NCBI GenBank assembly: GCA_002354735.1
Contig: DEMD01000015.1
Coordinates: 23,304 to 87,303, forward strand
From: Gammaproteobacteria bacterium UBA2679
GTDB lineage: Bacteria > Pseudomonadota > Gammaproteobacteria > Pseudomonadales > Oleiphilaceae
Reading direction: 5' to 3'
Length of the DNA: 64,000 nucleotides
Within the stretch, counting starts at the first letter, position 1, and each line of letters opens with the position of its first letter. Position numbers and translations under genes: made by a program. Positions 24,950 to 33,658 of this stretch are shown piece after piece. Below the pieces are notes generated by a model that had not been told where the DNA came from, searched no databases, and saw nothing but the letters and a program-made list of their open reading frames with translations.

Positions 24950-24992
24950 AGCTTAACAAGGTTGAAGTCTACTGCTGTGAGAGCTTCCTACA
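24950..24992 (-). promoter_or_regulatory. Palindrome box and promoter of the START-domain gene
   Basis: TGTGAGAGCTTCCTACA (24976-24992) matches 14 of 17 positions of the palindrome at 17759-17775. Exactly 20 nt separate it from TAAGCT on the minus strand (24955-24950), again preceded by TG-N. The distance from the hexamer to the ATG is 33 nt here and 34 nt at the signalling operon. Identical geometry argues for shared control by one activator. Confidence 0.6.
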
Positions 24993-25251
24993 GCTGTTGA
25001 GGTATGCTGGAGGGCAGCCAGCCAGGATGCGACGACCCACGCGAGCCAATAGGACTTCCTTTAAAATCGGCTGCGATGAGCTCACATAGGATCGCAGCGC
25101 TGAGTTCGAAACAGCTGGTCAGTTGAAGTGCTTCGATAGTACTCTTTCAGTTGACCGCTATTCGATGAAACCGTCAGCGGAGTCCGTGACGAGACCGGCG
25201 CTTCAACAGTGTCTCGTCGTTGTTCGATGACGACATCAGGACACTTGCCCC
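24993..25251. other. Rest of the divergent intergenic region
   Basis: Together with 24917-24992 this makes a 335-nt gap between the START gene and the binding-protein gene. Beyond the box described at 24950-24992 I see no confident promoter, repeat or small gene. Confidence 0.4.
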
Positions 25252-26169
25252 ATGATCAAGCGCACGATCAAGCCGCCTTTCAAGCTCATAACTACCTGCT
25301 CACTTGCGCTCTTGTCGCTGCTCCTCCCTGCTCAAGCATCGGAGATACCGCAGCCTGAAGCGGCCCCTTCAGGTTCTGTGAGCGACGTCATATTCGCCGA
25401 CTGGATCGAAGCCCTCCCGCCGTTCGCCGCATCGACTGATGCGGCCGACGGCCGACAGGGACTTATCAGAGACATCGGTCATCTGCTTGCTGACGCTCTC
25501 GACAAGAAGGCTGTGTTCAGACCGCTACCCGGGGGCCGTATTCAGGTGGAGTTGATTGCAGGACGCGTCGACTTCAATTGTCTGACGTCTCCTGCGTGGT
25601 GGGCCCAGCCGACCGAAGTGCACTGGACAATGCCACTGTTCAAGGGGGGCGAGGGGCCTATCATGCGTGCAGATATGGCTGATGCGGTCACGACCATCGA
25701 TGACCTGGCCGGGAAGACTGTGAGCCTGTACAGCAAATTCAAGTATCACGGGCCACTCAAGCAGCTTATGGACGAAGAGCGGGTCAAAGTGCTCAGGGTG
25801 AACAGCATCGAAAAGGCGCTTTCACTACTCCGGCTTGGCCGCACAGACGCGCATATTGAGTTCACCAGCGTCTCATTCCATCTTCTTGAAGATCCTGTCT
25901 ACAGGAAAATTTTCAAGGTGGCGCCGCTGCGTACAGATACCTTTGAGTACTCATGTGCTGTTGCCGACCGGTTCATACCGTACCTTGATACGATCAATGC
26001 CTCCATCAGGCGTGCGCAAGAGAATGGGGAAATCGCGAACCTGCTACGCCGCTACAATTTTCCCAACTCGGAACTGTTGCCGGTATCCGCCCTGAATACC
26101 CGCTGGTCGGAGGCCCGGCAGTGGGCGCCGGATGAGATAGCCTGGACTGCCACAAGTGAGGTACCGTGA
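25252..26169 (+). CDS. Periplasmic solute-binding protein (SBP family 3-like)
   Basis: A 305-residue protein with a signal peptide (about 1-29, ending QASE). It has the two-lobe layout of SBP_bac_3 proteins: ADWIEALPPFA at the start, DFNCLTSPAWW, VTTIDDLAGKTVSLYSKFKYH at the first domain boundary, and VNSIEKALSLLRLGRTDAHIEF. No permease or ATPase gene is adjacent, so it may serve a distant transporter or act as a sensor. It is similar in style to the orphan at 32808. The downstream DUF1289 gene overlaps its stop by 4 nt. Confidence 0.8.
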   Translation: MIKRTIKPPFKLITTCSLALLSLLLPAQASEIPQPEAAPSGSVSDVIFADWIEALPPFAASTDAADGRQGLIRDIGHLLADALDKKAVFRPLPGGRIQVELIAGRVDFNCLTSPAWWAQPTEVHWTMPLFKGGEGPIMRADMADAVTTIDDLAGKTVSLYSKFKYHGPLKQLMDEERVKVLRVNSIEKALSLLRLGRTDAHIEFTSVSFHLLEDPVYRKIFKVAPLRTDTFEYSCAVADRFIPYLDTINASIRRAQENGEIANLLRRYNFPNSELLPVSALNTRWSEARQWAPDEIAWTATSEVP

Positions 26170-26420
26170 AACCTGTTACCAAGAAACCCTGCATCGATAT
26201 CTGCGAATTCGACAAGCAGGCCGTATGTAAGGCCTGTGGTCGCACGAAGCAGGAAAAGAAAGCTTGGAAACAGTTTTCAGATGACGAGAAGCAGGCGGTC
26301 TGGGATCGAGTGCTGGTGTCTCACGGTTCTGGCAAGGGCAAGGATGCACGAAATTTGCGGGCGCTATACGAGAAAGCCATAGCCAGGAAGGACAAGAAGC
26401 GTAAGAACGAAGACCGGTAA
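26166..26420 (+). CDS. DUF1289 domain protein
   Basis: An 84-residue protein with the four-Cys DUF1289 signature CIDICEFDKQAVCKACGRT, followed by EKKAWKQFSDDEKQAVWDRV. The Cys spacing suggests a small metal-binding (zinc or Fe-S) fold. Function is unknown. The C-terminus is very basic. It starts at GTG inside GTGA, overlapping the binding-protein stop, so it is translated by coupling, although such proteins are not normally transport components. Confidence 0.85.
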   Translation: MKPVTKKPCIDICEFDKQAVCKACGRTKQEKKAWKQFSDDEKQAVWDRVLVSHGSGKGKDARNLRALYEKAIARKDKKRKNEDR

Positions 26421-26437
26421 AGCTGTCTGCTTCGCTG

Positions 26438-27052
26438 TCATTTGGGCCAGGGGTCGGCCCAGGCATCCAGCTTGTTAAGACCGTCTAGCCACTGGACGAC
26501 ATTGGGAAACTGCTCCAGCGGCATATGAGCCTCGCGCCAATAACAGGCCATTGAAGCCAGCGAAAAATCTGCAATAGTCAGTCGATTACAGGCGACGAAC
26601 TCCCGCCCATCCATGTGCGCCTCCAGAATGCTCGCGTATTTTTCGAATTCCCCACGCTTTGCCTCGAGCTTATCGACATTGGGGGCACCCATGCCAAACA
26701 TCGGTTTGATCACATACTCGAAGTAAAAATGCCCAACTACCGGAGACCAATGGCCCTCGTTCCAGCCGAGCCATTTGAGCATTTCGACCTGTTCAGAAGG
26801 ATTGCTGACTGGCCACATATCTGAGCCTGCCTGGACGCATAAATGCGCCATAATGGCGGACGACTCCCAGAGTACAAGCTCGCCGTCAACGAGCGTTGGC
26901 GCCTTGAGATTTGGATTGAGCGAAGCATAGTGAGGCGCCTGTAACGCCCCCTTCGCAACATCGAGCCAAATGTATTCGGCTTCGATGCCGAGATGCTTCG
27001 CCAGTGCCACGACTCGACGTGGCGCCTGGGCCTTGAACCAATAGATCTTCAT
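26438..27052 (-). CDS. Glutathione S-transferase family protein
   Basis: A 204-residue cytosolic GST. The N-terminal thioredoxin-like domain includes NPNLKAPTLVDGELVLWESSA, with the cis-Pro and ESSA glutathione-binding turn. The C-terminal helical domain carries NRLTIADFSLASMACYW. A Ser or Tyr near the N-terminus would be catalytic, but the start (MKIYWFKAQAPRRV) has neither in the standard place, so activity is uncertain. The substrate is unknown. The gene stands alone between a DUF1289 gene and a chemoreceptor gene. Confidence 0.88.
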   Translation of the reverse strand: MKIYWFKAQAPRRVVALAKHLGIEAEYIWLDVAKGALQAPHYASLNPNLKAPTLVDGELVLWESSAIMAHLCVQAGSDMWPVSNPSEQVEMLKWLGWNEGHWSPVVGHFYFEYVIKPMFGMGAPNVDKLEAKRGEFEKYASILEAHMDGREFVACNRLTIADFSLASMACYWREAHMPLEQFPNVVQWLDGLNKLDAWADPWPK

Positions 27053-27139
27053 ACCTGCGCTCCCCTTAAGATAATCATCACCTTCAGGAGCTATTTAATC
27101 ATAGTCGGGCAGGGTGGGGGATACTGTCGTCGGCCGCCT

Positions 27140-28774
27140 TCAGGCCGCGTTGATGTCGAAGCGTCGGGCGCTGGCTCGGGCACGCTCTGCAAGCTGCACA
27201 AGTTGCTTCGCTATTGACTGTGCGGTGTCGGCTTCACGCAAGGTGGACTCCGTCAGGTCTGCGAGCACGGTAATGTTTCGTGAAATATCTACCGAAACAC
27301 TCGTCTGTTCCTCGGCAGCCGTCGCGACCTGTTCTGCCAGCTGATCTACTTCGTTGACCTGCTGGCCAAGGCTGCCCAGACGCTCTCGGGCAGTCGTGAA
27401 GAGAGCCGTACTTTCTGCCGAATTAGTCTGACTTGACCTCATGAACTCGACAGTGCCTTTCGCGCCTGCCTGAACCTTGGCGATGATACTCTCAATTTCC
27501 TGGGTTGAATCCTGAGTCTTCTGCGCCAGTGACCTTACTTCATCAGCGACTACAGCGAATCCACGGCCCTGCTCGCCAGCGCGTGCGGCCTCGATAGCGG
27601 CATTGAGTGCCAACAGGTTCGTTTGCTCGGCGATACCGCGAATGACATTGATGACCTTGCCGACATTCTTGGTGTCCTCAGAAAAACTGTCGACCATGTT
27701 TGAAGTTTGCTGGATCTGGTCGGCCAGCCGCTCCATCGCGGTATTCGCCCTGGCCATTGTGGCACTGGCGTCGCTGGTGTCGGCATTGGCCTGCCTGGTC
27801 ACCCTGGCGGTGCTATGGGCATGTGTGGCTACTTCATGGGCGCTATGAGACATTTCCTGCATGGCGGTCGCCATCTGGTCTGTTCTGTCGCGCGCAGATG
27901 TCGCCTGCTCCGCCAGACGGTTGGCGGTCTCATCAAGTGATCGGGAAGCGGCCTGCATGGCGGTATCGGTTTCCCCCATTTGCTGGCCAACCTCGAAAAG
28001 AAAGGTTTGAAGTGTTCGTGCGGAATCTGCCAGCTGACCTAACTCATCACGCTGTACGATATCGATATTCCCGGTGAGTCGGCCCTGGCTTAACTCGATA
28101 ATCCTGCTGACGAGGTATCTGCTCGGCGTCACGAGCGCGCGATTGACGGTGAAGAGAACCAGCGCAGCACTCATGATGATTATGGCGATGAGGACCATAC
28201 CTGAAGTCCACAGATCTGATTGAGTATTTGTGATGATCGAGCCGGCCTGTTGCCGCGCGCGCTCCGTCAGAAGGGTGTTGGCCTGGTCGAGGTGTTCAGC
28301 AGGCGCCCGATCAATTCCTTTGACAGCGAGATCACCAGCTGCAGAGTCGTAGCCGCTACTGACGAAGGCCTCGTAGCCTTTTCTGTAGGCTTTACCCATC
28401 ACGTCATGCGCTTCCAGGAAAGCGATTGCGCTTTCCCGCGCAGGAGAGGGTGGCAGTGTATCCGCAAGTGACTGCGCGCCTTTCCTCACTTCTGCCTCTT
28501 TGGCCTGAAACTGACTCCAGTACTTTTCTCTGGCCGCGTCCTCTCGACCTCTCAGTAGAACGTTCTTCCACTCCTGCACCTGGGTCTTGAAATCCGCCAG
28601 AGCAATCTGCGCCTGACGAGCCTGCTCGATATCATTTTCGATCAACGTTTCGATCTCTCCCATTGCGTGATTGGCAGTCGAAACATTGTAAAAAGCAGCC
28701 GCAAGACTGATGGCTGTCGATGCGGCAACAATTGCGAGCAATTTATTCATCAAACTACGGCTGAGCCAGTGCAT
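27140..28774 (-). CDS. Methyl-accepting chemotaxis protein
   Basis: A 544-residue chemoreceptor with a first membrane helix (about 8-30), a helical periplasmic domain of about 150 residues ([18 protein letters not shown] is typical of four-helix-bundle sensors), a second helix near 180-200, HAMP and a signalling coiled coil with tip [23 protein letters not shown] 28774 is chosen because the membrane helix follows directly. The reading frame extends upstream without a signal-like start. There is no CheR pentapeptide. It is a paralogue of the receptor at 588-2162 with a different sensor domain. Confidence 0.95.
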   Translation of the reverse strand: MHWLSRSLMNKLLAIVAASTAISLAAAFYNVSTANHAMGEIETLIENDIEQARQAQIALADFKTQVQEWKNVLLRGREDAAREKYWSQFQAKEAEVRKGAQSLADTLPPSPARESAIAFLEAHDVMGKAYRKGYEAFVSSGYDSAAGDLAVKGIDRAPAEHLDQANTLLTERARQQAGSIITNTQSDLWTSGMVLIAIIIMSAALVLFTVNRALVTPSRYLVSRIIELSQGRLTGNIDIVQRDELGQLADSARTLQTFLFEVGQQMGETDTAMQAASRSLDETANRLAEQATSARDRTDQMATAMQEMSHSAHEVATHAHSTARVTRQANADTSDASATMARANTAMERLADQIQQTSNMVDSFSEDTKNVGKVINVIRGIAEQTNLLALNAAIEAARAGEQGRGFAVVADEVRSLAQKTQDSTQEIESIIAKVQAGAKGTVEFMRSSQTNSAESTALFTTARERLGSLGQQVNEVDQLAEQVATAAEEQTSVSVDISRNITVLADLTESTLREADTAQSIAKQLVQLAERARASARRFDINAA

Positions 28775-28883
28775 ATCTGTGTCCGGGGGGATAAAAAATG
28801 TTCTATAAATATAGAAGCATTTCATCATTCTGCTGTGGTTAATTTGTAACCAGCTCCGACTTGTTCTATAGAGGCGAGACGAT

Positions 28884-29189
28884 ATGGCTACGCTCACCAT
28901 CCTTGCCAGTTTCCTGCTGATGCTTGCACTGGTGTTGCTGTGGCTCGTCTGGCTTGAACATAGGCGAGCTAGAAAGGCTCTGGAATTAGCCAGCATCGAG
29001 CGCGAGTACGGACTCCGTCCGCGCGCTTCCCGCCGATGGACAATCGAGGAACTTATCAAGGGAGCCAAGGGTCAGCGAGGCGAGCCCATTTTCGTGGTGC
29101 CGGTAGCTGAGTTCCGCAGAGTCAATATCGATGTGGCCGGCTCCATGCAGCGGGTGCTCATCTTCCAGGCTGTTCGACGAGAAGGGTGA
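28884..29189 (+). CDS. Small single-pass membrane protein, unknown
   Basis: A 101-residue protein. Residues 1-24 form one hydrophobic helix ([20 protein letters not shown]), followed by a basic cytoplasmic-looking segment ([19 protein letters not shown]) and a short mixed region ending [19 protein letters not shown] recognise no domain. It is divergent from the chemoreceptor at 28774 (110-nt gap). It could be real given its clean start and membrane helix. Confidence 0.55.
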   Translation: MATLTILASFLLMLALVLLWLVWLEHRRARKALELASIEREYGLRPRASRRWTIEELIKGAKGQRGEPIFVVPVAEFRRVNIDVAGSMQRVLIFQAVRREG

Positions 29190-29321
29190 ACCGGTGCCGC
29201 CGCGTGCACACACTGGATTCCAGCCTTCACCCTTCGCAAATGTCATCAAGGCCCAGCAGAAAATCACAGATGCTGCGCGGTCTTCGAAAGATTGATATCT
29301 TCGTCGTATTCAGGAGGTATC

Positions 29322-29897
29322 ATGCGGATAATTATTCTCTCAGCCTTGGTCGTGTTGAGCTCGGCCTGCGCGACCCATCAGGACTCTTCATCTGGCACGA
29401 GCGTTGCCAAAAGCCCGGGTGGCAACGCGTTGGTCGGCGAGAACCTGCTCCAGCCAATGCCGATGCCTGGTGGACCATGGATCAGCTATTCAAGAGAGCA
29501 GGGCGGGGTGTCCCAGCAGATGTGGACCGCCAGCGAAGGCGCCGATGTTTTCAGAAGCAGCATCTATCTTGGCGCGTCAGAGACCAGTGTAGAGCTGGCA
29601 AAAGCCACTGATGACCAGGCTGGCGCCCAGAAGTGCGAAAGCTTCGGGTCGTCCAATGCCTCACCGAGGCTGGAAAACGGCTATAGAACTATTCTCTGGA
29701 TATCGTCCTGCCAGCTGAGTGACGGCAGCGAGCGTCATTTGCTCAACAAAGTGATATCAGGCAAGGAAGCGTTGTACCACTTTGCCCGTAGCTGGACGGA
29801 ACGACCGTCACCTGAACAGCTCAAGACCTGGAAGAATTACATGGCTACCGTGAAGCTGTGTGATACGGCGATCGAGGGCGAGAAAGCCTGTGACTGA
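29322..29897 (+). CDS. Putative lipoprotein, unknown function
   Basis: A 191-residue protein with a short signal peptide and lipobox-like SSACAT (Cys 16). The mature part has a polar linker (HQDSSSGTSVAKSPGG) and then an alpha-beta-looking domain with three Cys (QKCESFG, ISSCQLS, KLCDTA) plus EKACD at the end, which could form disulfides in the periplasm. I do not recognise the family. ATG 29322 has a strong AGGAGGT ribosome-binding site 4-5 nt upstream. It lies 20 nt before the KptA gene. Confidence 0.7.
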   Translation: MRIIILSALVVLSSACATHQDSSSGTSVAKSPGGNALVGENLLQPMPMPGGPWISYSREQGGVSQQMWTASEGADVFRSSIYLGASETSVELAKATDDQAGAQKCESFGSSNASPRLENGYRTILWISSCQLSDGSERHLLNKVISGKEALYHFARSWTERPSPEQLKTWKNYMATVKLCDTAIEGEKACD

Positions 29898-29917
29898 AAC
29901 CGTATTGGACGCGTAAC

Positions 29918-30472
29918 TTGATCAGTGAAAAGGAGTTCGTCAGGTTCAGTAAGTTCCTCAGCCTGGTACTTCGGCATCGCCCGGAACTCATTGGTCTCCG
30001 GCTCGATGCGCAGGGTTGGGCCGATGTGGACGAACTTATCGAGAAGGCTGCCACTGCCGGGCGAGTCACAGTATTGGATCGAGCTACGCTTCTAGCCATT
30101 GTGTCTGGCAGTGACAAGCAGCGGTTTGCGCTCTCATCCGACGGTCTGCGAATCAGAGCCAGTCAGGGCCACTCGGTATCGGTCGATCTTCAACTGTCTC
30201 CCAAGGCACCGCCCGCCCAGCTTTATCACGGCACCGCCTCGCGCTATCTGAAAGCCATTTTTCAGACAGGACTGAAACCGCAGCGCCGGCAGTACGTGCA
30301 TCTTTCGGCTGATCCCGAGACCGCGACAGCAGTCGGCACCCGCCACGGCTTTCCCGCAGTACTCATCGTCGATGCGAGCCGCATGGCGCAAGATGGCTTC
30401 ACTTTCTATCAGGCTGACAATGGTGTATGGCTCACTGAGCAGGTGCCGGTTCGTTATCTATCCAGACACTGA
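29918..30472 (+). CDS. kptA: RNA 2'-phosphotransferase Tpt1/KptA
   Basis: A 184-residue protein of the Tpt1/KptA family. Clear motifs are FSKFLSLVLRHRPELIGL, DAQGWADVDELI, LYHGTASRYLKAIF, GLKPQRRQYVHLS and the terminal VWLTEQVPVRYL. The enzyme transfers an internal 2'-phosphate of RNA to NAD+, giving ADP-ribose 1''-2''-cyclic phosphate. In eukaryotes this completes tRNA splicing; in bacteria the substrate is unclear. The start is probably TTG 29918, which gives the family N-terminus. I see no better in-frame start, and its ribosome-binding site is weak. Confidence 0.9.
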   Translation: MISEKEFVRFSKFLSLVLRHRPELIGLRLDAQGWADVDELIEKAATAGRVTVLDRATLLAIVSGSDKQRFALSSDGLRIRASQGHSVSVDLQLSPKAPPAQLYHGTASRYLKAIFQTGLKPQRRQYVHLSADPETATAVGTRHGFPAVLIVDASRMAQDGFTFYQADNGVWLTEQVPVRYLSRH

Positions 30473-30499
30473 AATTCAGTCGTGCTCGCCGACCATCAT

Positions 30500-31699
30500 T
30501 TATCGAGGGTTAGCGCTTGAATGCTTCAGTAACTCATGAACGCGCGCGTTATTGATCGCCGTGGAAAGTGAGGCCACGTAGCGTCTGATCCGGGCAAGAT
30601 CCGTCTCGTCCAGATCAAAGAATCGTTCGGCGCGAAAGAAGCTGATGACCCCGATGGTATCGTTCTGGATAATCAGCGGAAGGGCCAGGTAGGCAGAGAA
30701 TGGCTTTATGTTGTACATGCGCCAATCTGTCTCCGTGAAAGGGTCATTCGGAGAAATTCGTGGGAAGTAGAAGGTGTCGCCTGTAGCGAATGTATAGGAG
30801 GACGCACTGTCATCCCTTCGTGTGGTGATCTCCAGACTGCACCACTGCTCCAGGAGCTCATTGGTGATGACGTCGCCGTAGACCTTGTGAATATTCAGGA
30901 GGTTTCTCTCGTTGTCGACAAGCTGGATACCTACTGCATCGAATTCGAAGATATCCTTCAGCCCCTGCGAGATAGCGGCAAATACTGCGTCCAGGTCCAG
31001 GGTGGACGCAGTGGTCAAGATAACCTGATTCAGGTGAGCTATCTCCCGCTCTCTTGCTCGACTTTGCTCAAGCGCATAACGGGTCTTTCTGACCAGATAG
31101 GCATTGTTGATCGTCGTTGCGATAGCAGAGACGTAGCGTCCGATGCGGTAGACATCCTGTCGACGGAGCGCGAAGGGCTCCAGCGTATTTACAAAGTTTA
31201 TGATGCCGATGACCTTTTCCTGAACCTCCAGCGGGAAGATCGCGATACCCTTGTGGGGATTCCATTCGAACATTTGAAGATCGCGTTCTGAATACTGGGC
31301 CAGTAGCTCTGGGCTGATTCTGTTGACGATCTTGGGCTCACTATCAAGGAAGCTTTTCACGAAGTAGACGTCTTCCCAGTCGATCGACAGGGGATAGGCC
31401 TCGAAAATCTCCCTCAGCTTGTCGGTAACGCCTTCACCATACCAGTGTGTGACCTCCAGCGAGCCTGTTTCAGCGTTGTATAGGAAAATCGATATCTGAT
31501 CGAAGCTGAAGACGCGTCGAAGCGCGTCCATTACTTTTTCGACGACTTCGTCAAGGTTGAGTGTAGTGTTGATGGCAAGCAGGAGGGCATTGATGTCTAC
31601 CAGTTCCTGGCGCTGAGCATCACTGTCGAGTGACAACTGATAGCGAAGTTCGTGAAGCTCTCGAATCAGTTGGTCTTTAGTCTTCTGAGCATCATTCAT
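30500..31699 (-). CDS. Tandem GAF domain protein
   Basis: A 399-residue cytoplasmic protein with a short coiled-coil start (KDQLIRELHELRYQLSL) and two GAF domains (about 25-190 and 210-390). Paired segments are VVEKVMDALRRVFSFDQISIF and VFAAISQGLKDIFEFDAVGI, each shortened here to the key stretch. Both end in helices leading to no kinase, cyclase, phosphodiesterase or DNA-binding domain, so it must act through a partner. GAF domains bind cyclic nucleotides, haem or small aromatics. ATG 31699 begins just before the coiled coil. It is divergent from the AraC gene. Confidence 0.85.
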   Translation of the reverse strand: MNDAQKTKDQLIRELHELRYQLSLDSDAQRQELVDINALLLAINTTLNLDEVVEKVMDALRRVFSFDQISIFLYNAETGSLEVTHWYGEGVTDKLREIFEAYPLSIDWEDVYFVKSFLDSEPKIVNRISPELLAQYSERDLQMFEWNPHKGIAIFPLEVQEKVIGIINFVNTLEPFALRRQDVYRIGRYVSAIATTINNAYLVRKTRYALEQSRAREREIAHLNQVILTTASTLDLDAVFAAISQGLKDIFEFDAVGIQLVDNERNLLNIHKVYGDVITNELLEQWCSLEITTRRDDSASSYTFATGDTFYFPRISPNDPFTETDWRMYNIKPFSAYLALPLIIQNDTIGVISFFRAERFFDLDETDLARIRRYVASLSTAINNARVHELLKHSSANPR

Positions 31700-31957
31700 G
31701 GATGACGAAAGGTCCTCTGCTTGGGGCCAGGCGGCGGTCAGGTCGTCAGTGTAGCCTATCCTGCAGACGGCCAAGCTGCCGAGACTGTGACTTTTGTCAC
31801 CTGAAAGAAGTGCGCTCCGTCGCAACTAGACCTTTTCTGTCAGAAGGTTAATGTTTTGTAGTGTCATGTATTGCAAACTTCTGTGATGAATCGAATCAAT
31901 CCCGGCTTGCCGCGTACGGCCGGACCGCCGCGCTGGAAGCTGTGTTAGGTCATTGAA

Positions 31958-32767
31958 ATGTCCCAGGCCCTCCGAAAGGCGATCATCTACACATCCCCAG
32001 CTCGCTCACTCTATGTGGGTCGGGTTGAATCGATATTCCGGCGCACGAATGTCGTTTCCACGCTGCTCGTGTCGCTCGATGATGAGCTGCAGCTGGTCGA
32101 CGGTAGCAGCAGACAGATTCATTCGGGCACGAGTTTTCTGATTCCTGCTGGCATGGATGTCACCATCAATACCCAGGGTGCGCGGGTGGCGATGAGCTTC
32201 CTCGACGATATGGACGCTGACTTGGGGCGCCTGATACCTCGTATGAAGAGCGAAGTAGCCTTTGGCTCCAATCGTCTCTTCACAGGTATTGAGCATGAGC
32301 AGTCGATCATTCGTGATGCCGAGTATCTTTCGAGAGAGCGACCGGCCACCGAAGATGCGTTCGATCAGTTCCAGGATTGGATCGGTCAGTGTGGCGCAAG
32401 CACGCCATGTGATGAGCGTATTGTCAGAACCGCCGAACTCATTCGGGAAAATTATGCCGATAACATATCCGTGACCGAGTTGGCGCGTCAGGTGAACCTG
32501 TCGGTGCCACGATTGATCCAGCTATTCAAGAGCGTAACCGGCACGCCGATTCGACGCTACCGGTTGTGGTGGAGGGTGCTCGCCACAGCAGAAAATCTTA
32601 CGGCTGGCCATTCGCTCACAGACGCCGCGATCGCTGCAGGATTTTGTGATTATTCGCAGTTTTCCAGAGTCTATCGCGAGCTGACCGGCGGCAGTCCGTC
32701 CGCTGCCAAGAACAATACCGAAATAAGAGTGCTCAAACGGAACGGTATCCAGGCCGCGATGCTCTAG
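31958..32767 (+). CDS. AraC family transcriptional regulator
   Basis: A 269-residue regulator. The N-terminal part is a cupin-like effector domain (LQLVDGSSRQIHSGTSFLIP, GARVAMSFLDD). The C-terminal double helix-turn-helix carries NISVTELARQVNLSVPRLIQ and DAAIAAGFCDYSQFSRVYRE, the conserved AraC signature. It probably controls an adjacent gene: the double-GAF gene is 258 nt away on the other strand, and the orphan binding-protein gene starts 40 nt downstream. The effector is unknown. Confidence 0.9.
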   Translation: MSQALRKAIIYTSPARSLYVGRVESIFRRTNVVSTLLVSLDDELQLVDGSSRQIHSGTSFLIPAGMDVTINTQGARVAMSFLDDMDADLGRLIPRMKSEVAFGSNRLFTGIEHEQSIIRDAEYLSRERPATEDAFDQFQDWIGQCGASTPCDERIVRTAELIRENYADNISVTELARQVNLSVPRLIQLFKSVTGTPIRRYRLWWRVLATAENLTAGHSLTDAAIAAGFCDYSQFSRVYRELTGGSPSAAKNNTEIRVLKRNGIQAAML

Positions 32768-32807
32768 ACTGGATACCTTAATAAACAGAGAGGGGCGATC
32801 TAACGCT

Positions 32808-33605
32808 ATGCCGCAAGTCTACGATAGTCTGCTGAGTATGGCTCGCGGGTCCCTCATTCACCTTGTCGGCATATTCGGGTGTCTGACGTTTCCCACGTCC
32901 ACACAGGCTGTCAGACTGATCACTGGCGATGAATATGCGCCGTGGGTTGATACGGCGCTCCCTGGCGGAGGCATCGCCACGGAAATGGTGCGTGAAGTAT
33001 TTGAACTCATCGGTAGCGAGACCATTTCGATCGAGAGTAAACCTTGGGCCCGCGCCTTGTACGAGACCCAGCAGGGTCAGCATGACGCGACCTTTCCCTA
33101 TGTGCCTACGCTGGAACGCAAGCAGAACTTTCTCTACAGCGCACCCCTTTTCTCAGTACGCAACGCACTGTTTTCTGGTGCCAAGGCACCTGCCTTTCGT
33201 GATGTGGTCAGCCTGAAAGGCAAGACGCTCTGCAGGCCGCAAGGCTATTCGATCGACCTGGTAGAGACGATGCTGAAGCAGGTGTCATTCGAGGTGGTAC
33301 GGCCAGTCGGCATTGGTAATTGCTTCCGCATGCTGGTTCGAGATCGGGTAGATGTGGTCATGACGAGCGAATCGGTGGGCCTGCTCGAGATAAGATCGTC
33401 ACCTGAACTGGCGGCGGCATCTATCAAGTTGGACATTGTCCCTGAGATAGCGGATGAGTTGACACTGCATCTCCTCGCACCAAAATCCGACTCTGACAGC
33501 GCAGCCTTGATTGAGAAGTTCAATGAGGGGCTGACACGCTACGAGGCCAGTGGGCTGCGGCAGAAACTTTTCGACCGTCGCCTGTCCGAGCTGCCAGTTC
33601 GTTGA
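32808..33605 (+). CDS. Orphan periplasmic solute-binding protein
   Basis: A 265-residue SBP_bac_3-like protein. A hydrophobic N-terminal segment (about 12-30, ending TSTQA) acts as signal peptide. The mature part begins VRLITGDEYAPWVD, with ESKPWARALYETQQGQHDATFPYV and the domain-boundary motif DVVSLKGKTLCRPQGYSIDL. Such proteins bind amino acids or similar solutes, but no ABC permease or ATPase gene is nearby. It lies 40 nt after the AraC gene and is probably co-transcribed with it, so the AraC effector and this ligand might be related. Confidence 0.82.
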   Translation: MPQVYDSLLSMARGSLIHLVGIFGCLTFPTSTQAVRLITGDEYAPWVDTALPGGGIATEMVREVFELIGSETISIESKPWARALYETQQGQHDATFPYVPTLERKQNFLYSAPLFSVRNALFSGAKAPAFRDVVSLKGKTLCRPQGYSIDLVETMLKQVSFEVVRPVGIGNCFRMLVRDRVDVVMTSESVGLLEIRSSPELAAASIKLDIVPEIADELTLHLLAPKSDSDSAALIEKFNEGLTRYEASGLRQKLFDRRLSELPVR

Positions 33606-33658
33606 TGAGATGCGGCGGGCAGTGTCTAGCCAGCATGCCCCCCGCCTCCGCTAGCGCG

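Noticed and set aside
26438..27052. GST and YjbQ genes as part of a detoxification island
   Set aside because: They are unlinked single genes with different neighbours and no shared promoter signals.
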